64,000 bases of DNA, from contig NC_019748.1 of the NCBI RefSeq assembly GCF_000317575.1, forward strand, positions 310,001 through 374,000, read 5' to 3'. This stretch comes from Stanieria cyanosphaera PCC 7437. Its GTDB lineage: Bacteria > Cyanobacteriota > Cyanobacteriia > Cyanobacteriales > Xenococcaceae. The translations under genes were made by a program, and so were the position numbers. Every line of letters starts with the position of its first letter. Within the stretch, counting starts at the first letter, position 1. Shown in pieces: positions 17,432-26,261 of this stretch. The notes under the pieces are model-generated. The model saw nothing but the letters and a program-made list of their open reading frames with translations, did not search any database and was not told the DNA's origin.

Positions 17432-18826
17432 ATGGCATTAATTTTAGAACAGATCAACATCGAAGGCATTGCTCAACTATCCTATCTAATAGGAGACGAC
17501 CAAGCAGGGGTCGTTGCCGTAATCGATCCGCGTCGTGATGTAGATGTATATTTACAAAAGGCGCGAGCACTTGGTGTTAGAATTACTCAGATTATCGAAA
17601 GTCATATCCACGCGGACTTTGTTTCTGGTTCTCACGAACTCCAAGCCCGTATTGGCGCACCAATTTATGTAGGTAAAAGCGATGATTATAAGTTTGAAGC
17701 TCAACAGCTAACTGAGGGAGACGAACTACATCTTGGTAACGTTACTCTTCGGGTTCTTCATACTCCTGGACATACCCCCGAACATATTTCTTTGCTTGTT
17801 TTTGACTCTCAACAAGGGACAGAACCTTTTGGTATTTTTACTGGCGATACTTTATTTAATTTAGATGTAGGTAGACCAGACCTAGTTGGAGCAGGAACAG
17901 AAAAAGATTTAGCAGCCAAACTGTATCATTCTTTATTTGATAAAATTTTACCTTTGGGCGATCGCTTGGAAGTTTATCCTTGTCACGGTGCGGGTTCTTC
18001 TTGTGGTAAATCAATAGGTGACCGCAGACAAACTACGATCGGAAATGAGCGAGTTTTTAGCGATGCTTTTAAACAGCGAACTGAAGCAGAATTTGTCGAG
18101 TGGATTTTGAGCGATTTACCCGAACCACCTACTCATTATCGACGTTTGAAGAAGATTAACGCTCAAGGTGCGAAGGTAATGGGTTGTGTACCAACTTTAC
18201 AACCCCTATCGGTAGAAGAATTTCAAGGAAAGATGGCAGAGCAAAACGTTGTTGTCATCGACACTCGTTCGATTCTAGCTTTTGGTGGTGGACATATCCC
18301 TGGTGCAATTAATATTTCTCTGCTTCCTGCTTTTCCTAATTGGGTTGGTTGGATGATTGACCCAGAAAAAGAAATTTTGCTAGTAATAGAAAGTCAACGG
18401 GATCTTTGCCTGATCACTGAACAGTTATTTCGTCTAGGTTACGATAACCTAGCTGGCTATTTGCATAATGGAATGACTAGTTGGCAAAATGCAGGATTGC
18501 CTCTACAGCGTATAGAAGAGTTAACAGTCCAAGAGTTGAGTCAACACACAAATGATTCAGAAATAACTATTTTGGACGTAAGAAGCGACAGTGAATATCA
18601 AAACGGCTTCATCCCTGGAGCAAAACACATTTATTTACCCCATCTAGAAGAACATTTGGAGAAGTTAGAGCCAAATCAAAAAATTGCCGTTTACTGTGGT
18701 ACTGGCTATCGGGCTTCGATTGCAGCTAGTCTTTTACAAAAACATGGATTTGAGCGTGTAATTAATATTCCTGGCTCTTGGAAAGCTTGGAAAAATGCCA
18801 ATCTGCCTGTTCAAAAACCTAGATAA
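17432..18826 (+). CDS. Metallo-beta-lactamase-fold persulfide dioxygenase-like protein with two rhodanese domains
   Basis: Likely acts in sulfide/persulfide metabolism, like ETHE1-type enzymes that oxidise glutathione persulfide, here fused to sulfurtransferase domains. The 464 residues comprise an MBL domain (1-about 240) with the metal motif HIHADF near residue 60, HTPGHTPEHISLLV near 110 and FTGDTLFNLDVGRPDL. Rhodanese domain 1 (about 255-355) has lost the active-site Cys (ILLVIESQRDLC in its place). Rhodanese domain 2 (about 370-460) keeps it in YCGTGYRAS. The inactive first rhodanese repeat is likely structural. No sulfur-related genes adjoin it, so substrate assignment rests on family resemblance. 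Confidence 0.88.
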   Translation: MALILEQINIEGIAQLSYLIGDDQAGVVAVIDPRRDVDVYLQKARALGVRITQIIESHIHADFVSGSHELQARIGAPIYVGKSDDYKFEAQQLTEGDELHLGNVTLRVLHTPGHTPEHISLLVFDSQQGTEPFGIFTGDTLFNLDVGRPDLVGAGTEKDLAAKLYHSLFDKILPLGDRLEVYPCHGAGSSCGKSIGDRRQTTIGNERVFSDAFKQRTEAEFVEWILSDLPEPPTHYRRLKKINAQGAKVMGCVPTLQPLSVEEFQGKMAEQNVVVIDTRSILAFGGGHIPGAINISLLPAFPNWVGWMIDPEKEILLVIESQRDLCLITEQLFRLGYDNLAGYLHNGMTSWQNAGLPLQRIEELTVQELSQHTNDSEITILDVRSDSEYQNGFIPGAKHIYLPHLEEHLEKLEPNQKIAVYCGTGYRASIAASLLQKHGFERVINIPGSWKAWKNANLPVQKPR

Positions 18827-18896
18827 GCTATTCATAATTTATCTCTAAGTTTTGATCTCAATTGTTGGTGCTGGGGTAGGTAATAAGCTTAGTACA

Positions 18897-18924
18897 AAAA
18901 CCCTGTAAGGGCGAACTGGGTTTT
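18897..18924 (+). terminator. Hairpin after the MBL-rhodanese gene
   Basis: AAAACCC (18897-18903) pairs with GGGTTTT (18918-18924), about 70 bases after the stop. The T-rich right arm makes a terminator plausible. Confidence 0.45.
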
Positions 18925-19069
18925 GCTTCTACGATTTACAATTATGTCCTAATCTTGGTTTGTACTGCTATACAATTTCCTTTTGATTGAAGCAATCCGT
19001 ACTTACATTGATGTTAAAAATCCGCCATAAGTTAAAAAAATTTAGTTAACAATGTAAAATAGCAGACTT

Positions 19070-20221
19070 ATGACCGATATCGTAGCTATCAAGATGAGCA
19101 AAGCAACTACCAATCAAGTTAATCGTACCACTACAACTTATTTGCCTCTAGCTGTCGCCCCATCCCAAGTATTACGGGGAGAAAATTGTCTCAAAGAATC
19201 AGGAGAAGCGATCGCTCGTTTAGGAATTCGTCCTCTCATTGTCGGAGGCGATCGGACTTTAAAAATAATTCAACCCTATGTTGACTTTATTACCAAAAAA
19301 CAGCAATTAATTACTTCTTCAGCAAGTTATAGTCCTGATTGTGCTGAGTCTTCTTTACAACAACTGCAAAGTGCTGTTACTTCCCATCAAGCCAATTTAA
19401 TTATTGGCGTTGGTGGTGGTAAAGCCTTAGATACAGCCAAATTATTAGCTTATCAATGTAATCTACCTGTAGTTACTATTCCTACTTCGGCTGCTACTTG
19501 TGCAGCTTGGACAGCCTTATCTAATATTTATACCGAAGAGGGTGCTTTTCAATTTGATGTCGCCCTTGACCGCTGTCCCGATTTATTAATCTTAGATTAT
19601 GGTTTGATTCGTACTGCACCCAAAAGAACTTTAGTAGCTGGAATTGGTGATGCTTTAGCTAAATGGTACGAAGCTTCGGTTAGTAGTGGTAGCTCTTCTG
19701 CAACCTTGACTATTGCTGCAGTACAACAAGCAAGAATTCTCCGTGATTTACTGTTTCAAAAATCACCTGCTGCGGTAGCTAATCCTGATAGTGATGATTG
19801 GCTTGAAGTAGTCGATGCTACTGTACTTTTGGCTGGCGTAATTGGTGGTTTAGGCGGTGCGAATTGTCGTACTGTCGCTGCTCATGCGATTCACAATGGT
19901 TTAACCCAACTTCGGTGCGCTCATCAAGCTTTACACGGTGAAAAAGTAGCTTATGGTATTTTGGTACAGTTGCGTTTAGAAGAAATGGTTCAAGGTAATC
20001 AATTAGCTGTTTCTACTCGACAACAATTAACTGAGTTTTATCGTGAAATTGGTTTGCCAAAGACTTTAGAAGATTTAGGCTTGAGTAATATTAGTTTAGC
20101 TCAACTTCGTCAGGCAGCCGAATATGCTTGTCTTCCTAATTCTGATCTTCACAGATTACCTTTTACTGTTTCTCCAGAAGAGTTAATGGCTGCAATGGTT
20201 TCTTTACCCAAAGATCATTGA
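19070..20221 (+). CDS. Iron-containing alcohol dehydrogenase family protein (glycerol dehydrogenase-like)
   Basis: NAD(P)-dependent polyol or alcohol dehydrogenase fold with a bound divalent metal. The 383-residue protein shows the cofactor-binding GVGGGKALDTAKLLA near residue 113, TIPTSAATCAAWTAL near 140, and the metal ligands region VAGIGDALAKWYEA (Asp) and AAHAIHNGL (His) near 270. The first 20-25 residues look like a non-homologous leader; a later in-frame ATG (residue 9) is an alternative start. It resembles the GldA branch rather than the long-chain alcohol branch. Its substrate is not inferable, and no pathway partners lie beside it. Confidence 0.87.
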   Translation: MTDIVAIKMSKATTNQVNRTTTTYLPLAVAPSQVLRGENCLKESGEAIARLGIRPLIVGGDRTLKIIQPYVDFITKKQQLITSSASYSPDCAESSLQQLQSAVTSHQANLIIGVGGGKALDTAKLLAYQCNLPVVTIPTSAATCAAWTALSNIYTEEGAFQFDVALDRCPDLLILDYGLIRTAPKRTLVAGIGDALAKWYEASVSSGSSSATLTIAAVQQARILRDLLFQKSPAAVANPDSDDWLEVVDATVLLAGVIGGLGGANCRTVAAHAIHNGLTQLRCAHQALHGEKVAYGILVQLRLEEMVQGNQLAVSTRQQLTEFYREIGLPKTLEDLGLSNISLAQLRQAAEYACLPNSDLHRLPFTVSPEELMAAMVSLPKDH

Positions 20222-20413
20222 CAAGATTACAGCAGTTTTTGATCGATTGTATTCTATCAATCTCTGTAAGTAATAGGTTAGGTAAAATACAAAAAATCAT
20301 TCTGAACATGAAATAGTTTGATTTAAGTTAAAGTTTTAGCTAATCAAACATCTAAATATTTGATCTGAGTTTTAAATTTTGCAATCAATTAATTGTAATA
20401 TTAGTAGATGCAA

Positions 20414-20791
20414 CTATGCCACGACGCTAGAATGGGCGACAACTACTTGCCACGAACCACTGGAAGTAGAAGCCCATACTCGTGTAAATCGCAAATCTGC
20501 TTCTGATGGAATACCAGCATAAGTTCCCACAATCTTAACTCGTGCCAAAACAATCACAACATATCCAACGAGCCGAATTGTTTGCTCTAATGGAGTAAGT
20601 GACTCAATTGCCAATTGTCCTGATTGGTGTCCTTCAAGATCATCTTTTTTGGTTACTAACTCACCGAGATGGGTTGTAAAAATTAGCTCTGGGGCGAGAA
20701 GCTCATTGAGTGCTGTTACATCCGACTGAAGCATTGCTTGTCGTAACCTTGCTTCATATTCAACAATTTCAGTTTCTAGAGAATTATTCAT
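20414..20791 (-). CDS. NTF2-like/SnoaL-type small protein
   Basis: A 125-residue protein with the cone-shaped NTF2-like fold pattern: an N-terminal helix (EIVEYEARLRQAMLQSDVTA) followed by LNELLAPELIFTTHLGEL and a string of beta strands ending in a Trp-containing SGSWQVVVAHSS strand. Family members include DUF4440-type proteins, ketosteroid isomerase-like enzymes and non-enzymatic binders. No catalytic residues can be assigned. It lies upstream of the large response regulator on the same strand in the 3' direction, with a 70-base gap, so the two are unlikely to be tightly coupled. Confidence 0.75.
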   Translation of the reverse strand: MNNSLETEIVEYEARLRQAMLQSDVTALNELLAPELIFTTHLGELVTKKDDLEGHQSGQLAIESLTPLEQTIRLVGYVVIVLARVKIVGTYAGIPSEADLRFTRVWASTSSGSWQVVVAHSSVVA

Positions 20792-20861
20792 TTTTTAAAC
20801 AACCATTAACAAATAAAAAAAAATGCGACACATTTAATAAGGGCAATTTGCTTTTTCGCTT

Positions 20862-23132
20862 TTACTGACAACAAAATTGATATAGAGCCTGGAGGGTATC
20901 GCCATGATTGGGATATTGAGCGATCGCAATTTTAAATTCAACTTGAAAACGTTCTCCATCAGGAGCAGTAAAAACTTGTTTACGTAGACTAGTAGCTAAT
21001 TCAGCAGTGCGATCGCGCATTTCATGATAGTTTAGATTAATTGTACCCAGGACAAATTCACCCAAGCCGTAGTACCCTAAGACTTCAATTTGTCGAAAAA
21101 CAGTTTGTAATAAATTACTCCAGCGTTGTAAGACTTGATTTCCCATTGTATGACCATATTTCAAATTAATTTGACGTAATTCATTTTCAGCTATACTTAC
21201 AACTGCCAAACAACCAGATTGGTTATTTTGAAACAATGAAGTTAAGGCACGATTTGATTGGGGTTGATTCATTAAACCAGTGAGAGTATCTTTGGTAGAA
21301 AGATTTTGTAGCCAACGATTTCGTTCTAAACGATTGGTGATTCGAGCTAACAATTCTACGCCTACCAAAGGTTTCGTAATATAATCATCTGCACCCACTG
21401 CAAATACTTGTTGAATTGTCTCCGCATCTCGATGAGCAGTGAGAAAGAAAACAGGTAATTCTTGCCAATTAGGGTCATTACGAATTGCTTGACACAATTC
21501 AATGCCATTGATCTGAGGCATTTCTACATCTAAAATCAATAAATCAGGCTTAGTTTTTTGCATTAGCTCCCAAAAGCGTAAAGGCTGATCTAAAGTAGTA
21601 ACTTGCATTCCCCAAGGTTCGAGTAAAGTCTCAATTGCGTTGAGAAAAATGGGGTCATCATCTACGACTAGAATTTGAGTAGTGGGATTCTCTTGGTAAG
21701 AATAATGAGGTTGGCGACTATGTTGTAGAAGTTGAGTTACTGTATCCCCAATTTCTTTAGCTGTAAAGGATTTGACCAAAAAACCACTAGCTCCTGCACG
21801 AGCAATAGCAATTCTTTGTGCTAGTTGATCCTCAGCCGAAATTACTAAAACTTTGACAGAAGGGGTACGTTTAGTTAATTCGGTAATGAAAGCAAGATTT
21901 TGAGCAGAGTCGCTGCTAGTTTCTAAATCTAAAACAACTAAATGAGGACAATTTTCTTGTAACCAAAGCCTTGCTGTTTCTAAATTATCTACTTGATGCC
22001 AACTTATTTCTCTAAGTGAATTTAGCTGCTGAAGTTCATTTTTTAATTCATTATTAACGATTAAAAGTAATTTTGGTTGATTAATGATAGTAGTAGTTGC
22101 AGTCGATTCTTCTAAAGCTAATAAATTACTTAAATCATCCACCAAAAAGATTAGTTGCTCTCTTTGAATAGCAGATAAAACTTCATTAGTTTGCAAAAGA
22201 GTTTCAATTTCACGGGCTAATTGAGTTCCTGTTTCTCTGGCAAACATTCCTAAAACACCAGCCAATTTATGGGCTGCTTGGGCTGCTGAATGATGTAAAT
22301 CTGGTGATAATCGAGCTTTACTTGCTTCAGTTGCTGCTAAATTTAAAATTTTTAATCTTTTGCTCATCAAGCCTTGGTATTGTTGCCACATCTGCTCCAT
22401 TTTTTGATTAAATTCTTGTTCAACAGAGCTTGAAAGAGTTTGATTAGTTTGAGATTGTTCAAGTTTGGGACTAAAACGATAACCAATTCCGTAAACGTTT
22501 TCAATCCAATCTACTACACCTGCTTGTTTAAGTTTCTTGCGTAATCCCTTAATATGAGCTTTGACACTTTCTTCCAAAGGCGGATCGTCAAAAGTCCAAA
22601 TGCGGTCGAGAATTTGCGATCGACTAAAAACTCTAGCCCGATTACGTAAAAATAATTCTAGTAAGTTATATTCTTTAGGGGTTAATTTAATTGGTTTGTC
22701 TTGATAGCTGACTTGACAACTACTAGGATCTAAGCGCAAACCTTCAACCTCTAAAACCGCAGTAGGAATTACTTCTCCTCTTCTGGATAAGGCTCTAATT
22801 CTGGCGTGGAGTTCATCAACATCCAAAGGTTTGATTAAATAATCATCTGCGCCTGCATCTAAACCCCGAATCCTTTCTTGATTAGCATCTTTTGCAGTCA
22901 TCAATAAAACAGGAGTAGAATAACCTTTGCTACGTAACTTTTGACATAAACTAATGCCATCTAGTTCGGGTAGTCCTACATCCATCACAATTAGTTCGTA
23001 TTCACCACTTTGAATATATTCCCATCCCAGTAAACCATCTTGAGCAACATCAACTACATAGTTATGACTTGTAAGAGATTGCCACAACACATTGCTTAAA
23101 ATCTCATCATCTTCAACTAGTAAAATTCGCAT
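20862..23132 (-). CDS. Multidomain response regulator: REC-wHTH-Hpt-REC-REC-GGDEF-like
   Basis: A 756-residue phosphorelay protein from ATG 23132 (MRILLVEDDEI); an upstream in-frame start would add 13 residues unlike the family. Order of domains: receiver 1 (1-115, Asp in VMDVGLPE, Lys in YLIKPL), OmpR-type winged helix (about 125-222), Hpt domain (about 275-340, phosphorylatable His in AAHKLAGVLGMF), a receiver lacking the N-terminal acidic pair (LLIVNNEL), a complete receiver (LVVDDDP, LILDVEMP, YITKPL), and a GGDEF-like domain whose signature reads GLGEF, so cyclic-di-GMP synthesis is unlikely. DNA binding, phosphotransfer and signal integration are combined in one chain. No kinase gene adjoins it. 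Confidence 0.9.
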   Translation of the reverse strand: MRILLVEDDEILSNVLWQSLTSHNYVVDVAQDGLLGWEYIQSGEYELIVMDVGLPELDGISLCQKLRSKGYSTPVLLMTAKDANQERIRGLDAGADDYLIKPLDVDELHARIRALSRRGEVIPTAVLEVEGLRLDPSSCQVSYQDKPIKLTPKEYNLLELFLRNRARVFSRSQILDRIWTFDDPPLEESVKAHIKGLRKKLKQAGVVDWIENVYGIGYRFSPKLEQSQTNQTLSSSVEQEFNQKMEQMWQQYQGLMSKRLKILNLAATEASKARLSPDLHHSAAQAAHKLAGVLGMFARETGTQLAREIETLLQTNEVLSAIQREQLIFLVDDLSNLLALEESTATTTIINQPKLLLIVNNELKNELQQLNSLREISWHQVDNLETARLWLQENCPHLVVLDLETSSDSAQNLAFITELTKRTPSVKVLVISAEDQLAQRIAIARAGASGFLVKSFTAKEIGDTVTQLLQHSRQPHYSYQENPTTQILVVDDDPIFLNAIETLLEPWGMQVTTLDQPLRFWELMQKTKPDLLILDVEMPQINGIELCQAIRNDPNWQELPVFFLTAHRDAETIQQVFAVGADDYITKPLVGVELLARITNRLERNRWLQNLSTKDTLTGLMNQPQSNRALTSLFQNNQSGCLAVVSIAENELRQINLKYGHTMGNQVLQRWSNLLQTVFRQIEVLGYYGLGEFVLGTINLNYHEMRDRTAELATSLRKQVFTAPDGERFQVEFKIAIAQYPNHGDTLQALYQFCCQ

Positions 23133-23171
23133 AGTTAAATTTTGTTTGGCTTTTCTTTGCCTACAGATCAT

Positions 23172-23732
23172 GAAAAAAACTAGGGAAGAAGTAGAGAATT
23201 TGGAAGTTTATTCTCTAGTCTTTCTCCCTGTTCTTTTAGATTAGAAAATTTTGACAAACTTGAAACAGGTTTTGCTGTAAAAGAGCAATGTATCGATCGC
23301 GTATCTCTATATTTTATTGATGAACAAGCAACCCTAATGACTCAATTTCAGATCAAGTTGTTTATTTGTAGCAGAATCTTAGCATACTTTATTTAAAGCG
23401 ATCGCTCTTAATATTTCAGTACTCTAGATTTAAAGTTAAGAATAATTAAGTTAAGATTTGTTAGAAAATTTTATTGAGAATAACTAATGAGTTTATTTAG
23501 CTTTACAGATATGATATTTTAGTCAACATTGATATTTGACAAGTAGGTGATAGATTGGTCTGTTTGTGCTTAAATAGAAATTTACTTTTCTTAATAATCT
23601 TATAAATCAATCACAGTAAAAGCGATCGCTATTAAGTAGTTTTGAGATTTAATCTAACTTAATATAAATGCTTTTTGAGTTATTGACTAAGTATTTATTC
23701 TGATTGACAATTTTTTTTAATGGATTATTTAA
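23172..23732. other. AT-rich intergenic region
   Basis: About 560 bases between two minus-strand genes. It contains HIP1 octamers near 23398 and 23621 and should carry the promoter of the large response regulator. No ORF, tRNA or convincing operator is visible. Confidence 0.5.
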
Positions 23733-23733
23733 C

Positions 23734-23768
23734 AAAAAAAGCTGGAGTTATTCAGTTCAACTCCAACT
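23734..23768 (-). terminator. Terminator of the DUF937-like gene
   Basis: Read on the minus strand, GTTGGAGTT pairs with AACTCCAGC around a short loop and is followed by seven T residues, a classical rho-independent terminator 26 bases after the stop of the gene at 23795. Confidence 0.85.
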
Positions 23769-23794
23769 ATCAATAGATTTTGAATTTTGATTAC

Positions 23795-24316
23795 TTAGCG
23801 ACCTAAAAAACGAGATGCCATAGAGATCGCATCAGCGATATCGACATCTCCATCTCTATCTCCATCTAAAAAACTATCAAGAACTGAATTATTTGCCTGA
23901 GAACGAGTGGTATTATTGCCAGTTTTCAAGAAATTTAAGACTAAAGGAACAAGAATAGGTAATAAACTTTGTATGGCTTGAGGATTTAAACCTGTTCTAT
24001 TACTAATTTGTTGCGTCATATTTTGCAACTGTGAATTATTAAACAAAGCTTGTAATACTTGGTAGTTAGCTTGTGTACCAGCAAATTGATTGATTAGCTG
24101 TTGTACTTGACCCTCTCCACCGTTGCTACGTTGATTTTGAAGAGCAGAACGAGTAAAGCTACCAACAATAGACATAGCTGATTGGATCGCCGAAGGATTA
24201 GTGTTATAGTTTCCACTAAGTTTTTGTACGGTATCTAAAATGCTGGCTAATTGATTGGGATTTGCTTCTTGCTCAGGATTATTGATTGCACCAAGAATCT
24301 GATTAAATAAGCTCAT
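23795..24316 (-). CDS. DUF937-like protein with C-terminal calcium-loop motif
   Basis: A 173-residue protein rich in Asn and Gln. The body (about 1-135) is helical, with repeats of the type LxxILxxVQxL and the segment GLNPQAIQSLLPILVPLVLNF, resembling the DUF937 family of unknown function. The last 30 residues contain DGDRDGDVDIADAIS, a dockerin- or EF-hand-like calcium-binding loop (Asp at positions 1, 3, 5, 9 or equivalent). No signal peptide is seen, so it is probably cytosolic or non-classically exported. It has its own strong terminator and probably its own promoter. Calcium binding is inferred from the motif only. Confidence 0.75.
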   Translation of the reverse strand: MSLFNQILGAINNPEQEANPNQLASILDTVQKLSGNYNTNPSAIQSAMSIVGSFTRSALQNQRSNGGEGQVQQLINQFAGTQANYQVLQALFNNSQLQNMTQQISNRTGLNPQAIQSLLPILVPLVLNFLKTGNNTTRSQANNSVLDSFLDGDRDGDVDIADAISMASRFLGR

Positions 24317-24409
24317 GTTGATTAATTTCTTAATAACTACAGTGTTATTTATTTAGAACCTATCACAAAATATCCCAATAAATCCTATTTTAATGTTTAA
24401 ATCGGAGAT

Positions 24410-24964
24410 TTAATTAGTTTCTGGTTCAATTTGTAAGCTATCTTGGTTCGATTGTTCCAAATGAATATCCCATTTAGGAGGATTACTATGGGGATTATAT
24501 TCATAAGTGGCTAAACATTGTTTTTGTTGATTAAAGATGCGGAGATTATAACCATATTCTCTAACAACAGTACCAAATTGATTAATTAAACGATATCTTT
24601 CTAAATAATCTAATAAAGTCCATAATTGCCAATTGACTATGAGATTAATTTGTTTGGTTTGAGGAGAAGCTAACCAATGATTAATTAATCTTCCATTAAA
24701 AGGGTCAAATTGCTCTCTTGCCCACCAGAGACTGGGTATAGCAAATCCTGCTACCAAATTTCTAGACTGACTAGAGCTAGTTTCAGGAGAGGATTTATTT
24801 GACATTTTTTTGTCTATGAAGTGATTACTATTTTTAGTTTGATTCCAAGTACAATTATTTAGTGTGACTGAATCCTGATTAAAATTAGGTTGAGCAAAAA
24901 CAGAATTATTAATAAATAAAAATAAAAATGTCAAGCATCCAATATTTTTTTTATTTTTGAGCAT
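24410..24964 (-). CDS. Hypothetical exported protein
   Basis: A 184-residue protein I do not recognise. A lysine-rich start (MLKNKKN), the hydrophobic run IGCLTFLFLFINNSVFA and the following Gln mark a signal peptide with cleavage after Ala-25. A low-complexity Asn/Ser stretch follows (about 26-70), then a compact region with many Trp and Tyr (PSLWWAREQF, NWQLWTLLDYLERYRLI, YGYNLRIFN), which looks like a folded domain. It probably acts in the periplasm or is anchored to the cell surface. It is 93 bases upstream of the DUF937-like gene on the same strand. Confidence 0.65.
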   Translation of the reverse strand: MLKNKKNIGCLTFLFLFINNSVFAQPNFNQDSVTLNNCTWNQTKNSNHFIDKKMSNKSSPETSSSQSRNLVAGFAIPSLWWAREQFDPFNGRLINHWLASPQTKQINLIVNWQLWTLLDYLERYRLINQFGTVVREYGYNLRIFNQQKQCLATYEYNPHSNPPKWDIHLEQSNQDSLQIEPETN

Positions 24965-25242
24965 TTAACTATAAAAATAATTATTAATTAGTTTAATTAT
25001 AGTAAGAAATTTAATTTGTTAAACACGATAATGTTACTTAGAGAATATTGAAGTGATTCCTAAACTATTAAAAGGATTAAGAGTAAACTAGAAAACTAAA
25101 TATTTGATTATTGTTCAACCAAGTTGAGTTGGATTTGTTAGAAAAAAGCTTTGATTTGTATCTAGTAGAAGTATTTTTATTTGAACCAAACCAAATTTGT
25201 CATTAAGATATCAAAGCTGTTTTATTTAATCAATCAGTTACG

Positions 25243-25947
25243 ATGACAATTATCCTCACTAATGATGATGGAATTGATGCACCTGGTATTCGAGCCTTGA
25301 AACAAGCTGTCAGCGATCACTACGTGCCTTGCCAAAGGCAAGATCGCTCTATTATTGTTGCTCCAAAAGATCATTATTCTGGTTGCGGACATCAAGTTAC
25401 TACGCATCGACCAATTCAAATAGAATGTCGTTCAGAACAAGAATATGCTGTCGATGGAACTCCTGCTGATTGTACTAGGATTGCCTTAACTAAAATCGCT
25501 CCCGAAACAAAATGGGTGTTTTCTGGAATTAATGCGGGTGGTAATTTAGGGATAGATGTTTATATTTCAGGCACAGTAGCTGCGGTTAGAGAAGCTGCTA
25601 TACACGGTATTCCTGGGATTGCTATTTCTCATTGGATTAAAAGACCATTAATAATTGATTGGAACAAAGCAAGTTTATGGACTGCTGAGGTTTTACAAGA
25701 ATTATTGAATCGTCCTGTTCCTCCTCATAGTTTTTGGAATGTTAATTTACCTCATCTCGAACCAAATCAACCTAAACCAGAAATAGTTTTTTGTCAACCA
25801 AGTATCGATCCTTTACCACTTAAGTTTAGAACGGAAGGAGATTTACACTATTACGAAGGTGAATATTCCCAACGCGATCGCACTTCGGGAACAGATGTTG
25901 ATGTTTGTTTTTCGGGAAATATTGCTGTCACTTTGATCACACTCTAA
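25243..25947 (+). CDS. surE: 5'/3'-nucleotidase SurE
   Basis: Metal-dependent phosphatase that hydrolyses nucleoside 5'- and 3'-monophosphates and is linked to stationary-phase survival. The metal site DDGIDAPG is at residues 6-13, and PKDHYSGCGHQVTTHRP, DGTPADCTRIAL and SGINAGGNLGIDVYISGTV follow. The nine residues HYVPCQRQD between the second helix and the IIVAPKD strand are not expected in the family; they are encoded by a 27-bp insertion within what would otherwise be a GCGATCGC octamer (25313-25348). The insertion is in frame and lies in a surface loop position, so the enzyme may still work. Confidence 0.95.
   Translation: MTIILTNDDGIDAPGIRALKQAVSDHYVPCQRQDRSIIVAPKDHYSGCGHQVTTHRPIQIECRSEQEYAVDGTPADCTRIALTKIAPETKWVFSGINAGGNLGIDVYISGTVAAVREAAIHGIPGIAISHWIKRPLIIDWNKASLWTAEVLQELLNRPVPPHSFWNVNLPHLEPNQPKPEIVFCQPSIDPLPLKFRTEGDLHYYEGEYSQRDRTSGTDVDVCFSGNIAVTLITL
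25313..25348. repeat. 27-bp HIP1-nested insertion inside surE
   Basis: GCGATC on the left and GATCGC on the right flank a 23-bp unit with an internal inverted repeat (TTGCC AAA GGCAA). Removing the unit plus one GATC leaves one intact GCGATCGC and an in-frame surE. By position, 12 of 23 bases match the unit in the tldE-like gene, and both have the same 27-bp footprint. Confidence 0.6.
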
Positions 25948-26091
25948 TTTTTAGATCACAAAATCCTCACATTTTTTTTTTAAGTTAATAATCAAGATTG
26001 CTTCCTAGAGACAACACTCTGCTTTATATCGTCAGTCAAATTTCAGAACCTTGCTCGGATCGTGATCAAAGACTGGCAGATCAAACAAATT

Positions 26092-26127
26092 CCCCCAGAT
26101 CGGCATAATTTGGGGGTTATTTTTTTG
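26092..26127 (+). terminator. Rho-independent terminator
   Basis: CCCCCA pairs with TGGGGG around a loop, followed by TTATTTTTTT. It lies 145 bases downstream of surE and may end the surE transcript or a separate short RNA from the 25950-26090 gap. Confidence 0.75.
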
Positions 26128-26261
26128 GCAGAAATTCAAACCACTATCACCCTTGCAACATTACTTATCAATTTTTCGCCAGAAGACTTGATTAATATTG
26201 ACACAGAGACAAGGTTTTTACAGCAAAATATATAGAGGGATACAGAAGGAGTAAATGAAAA

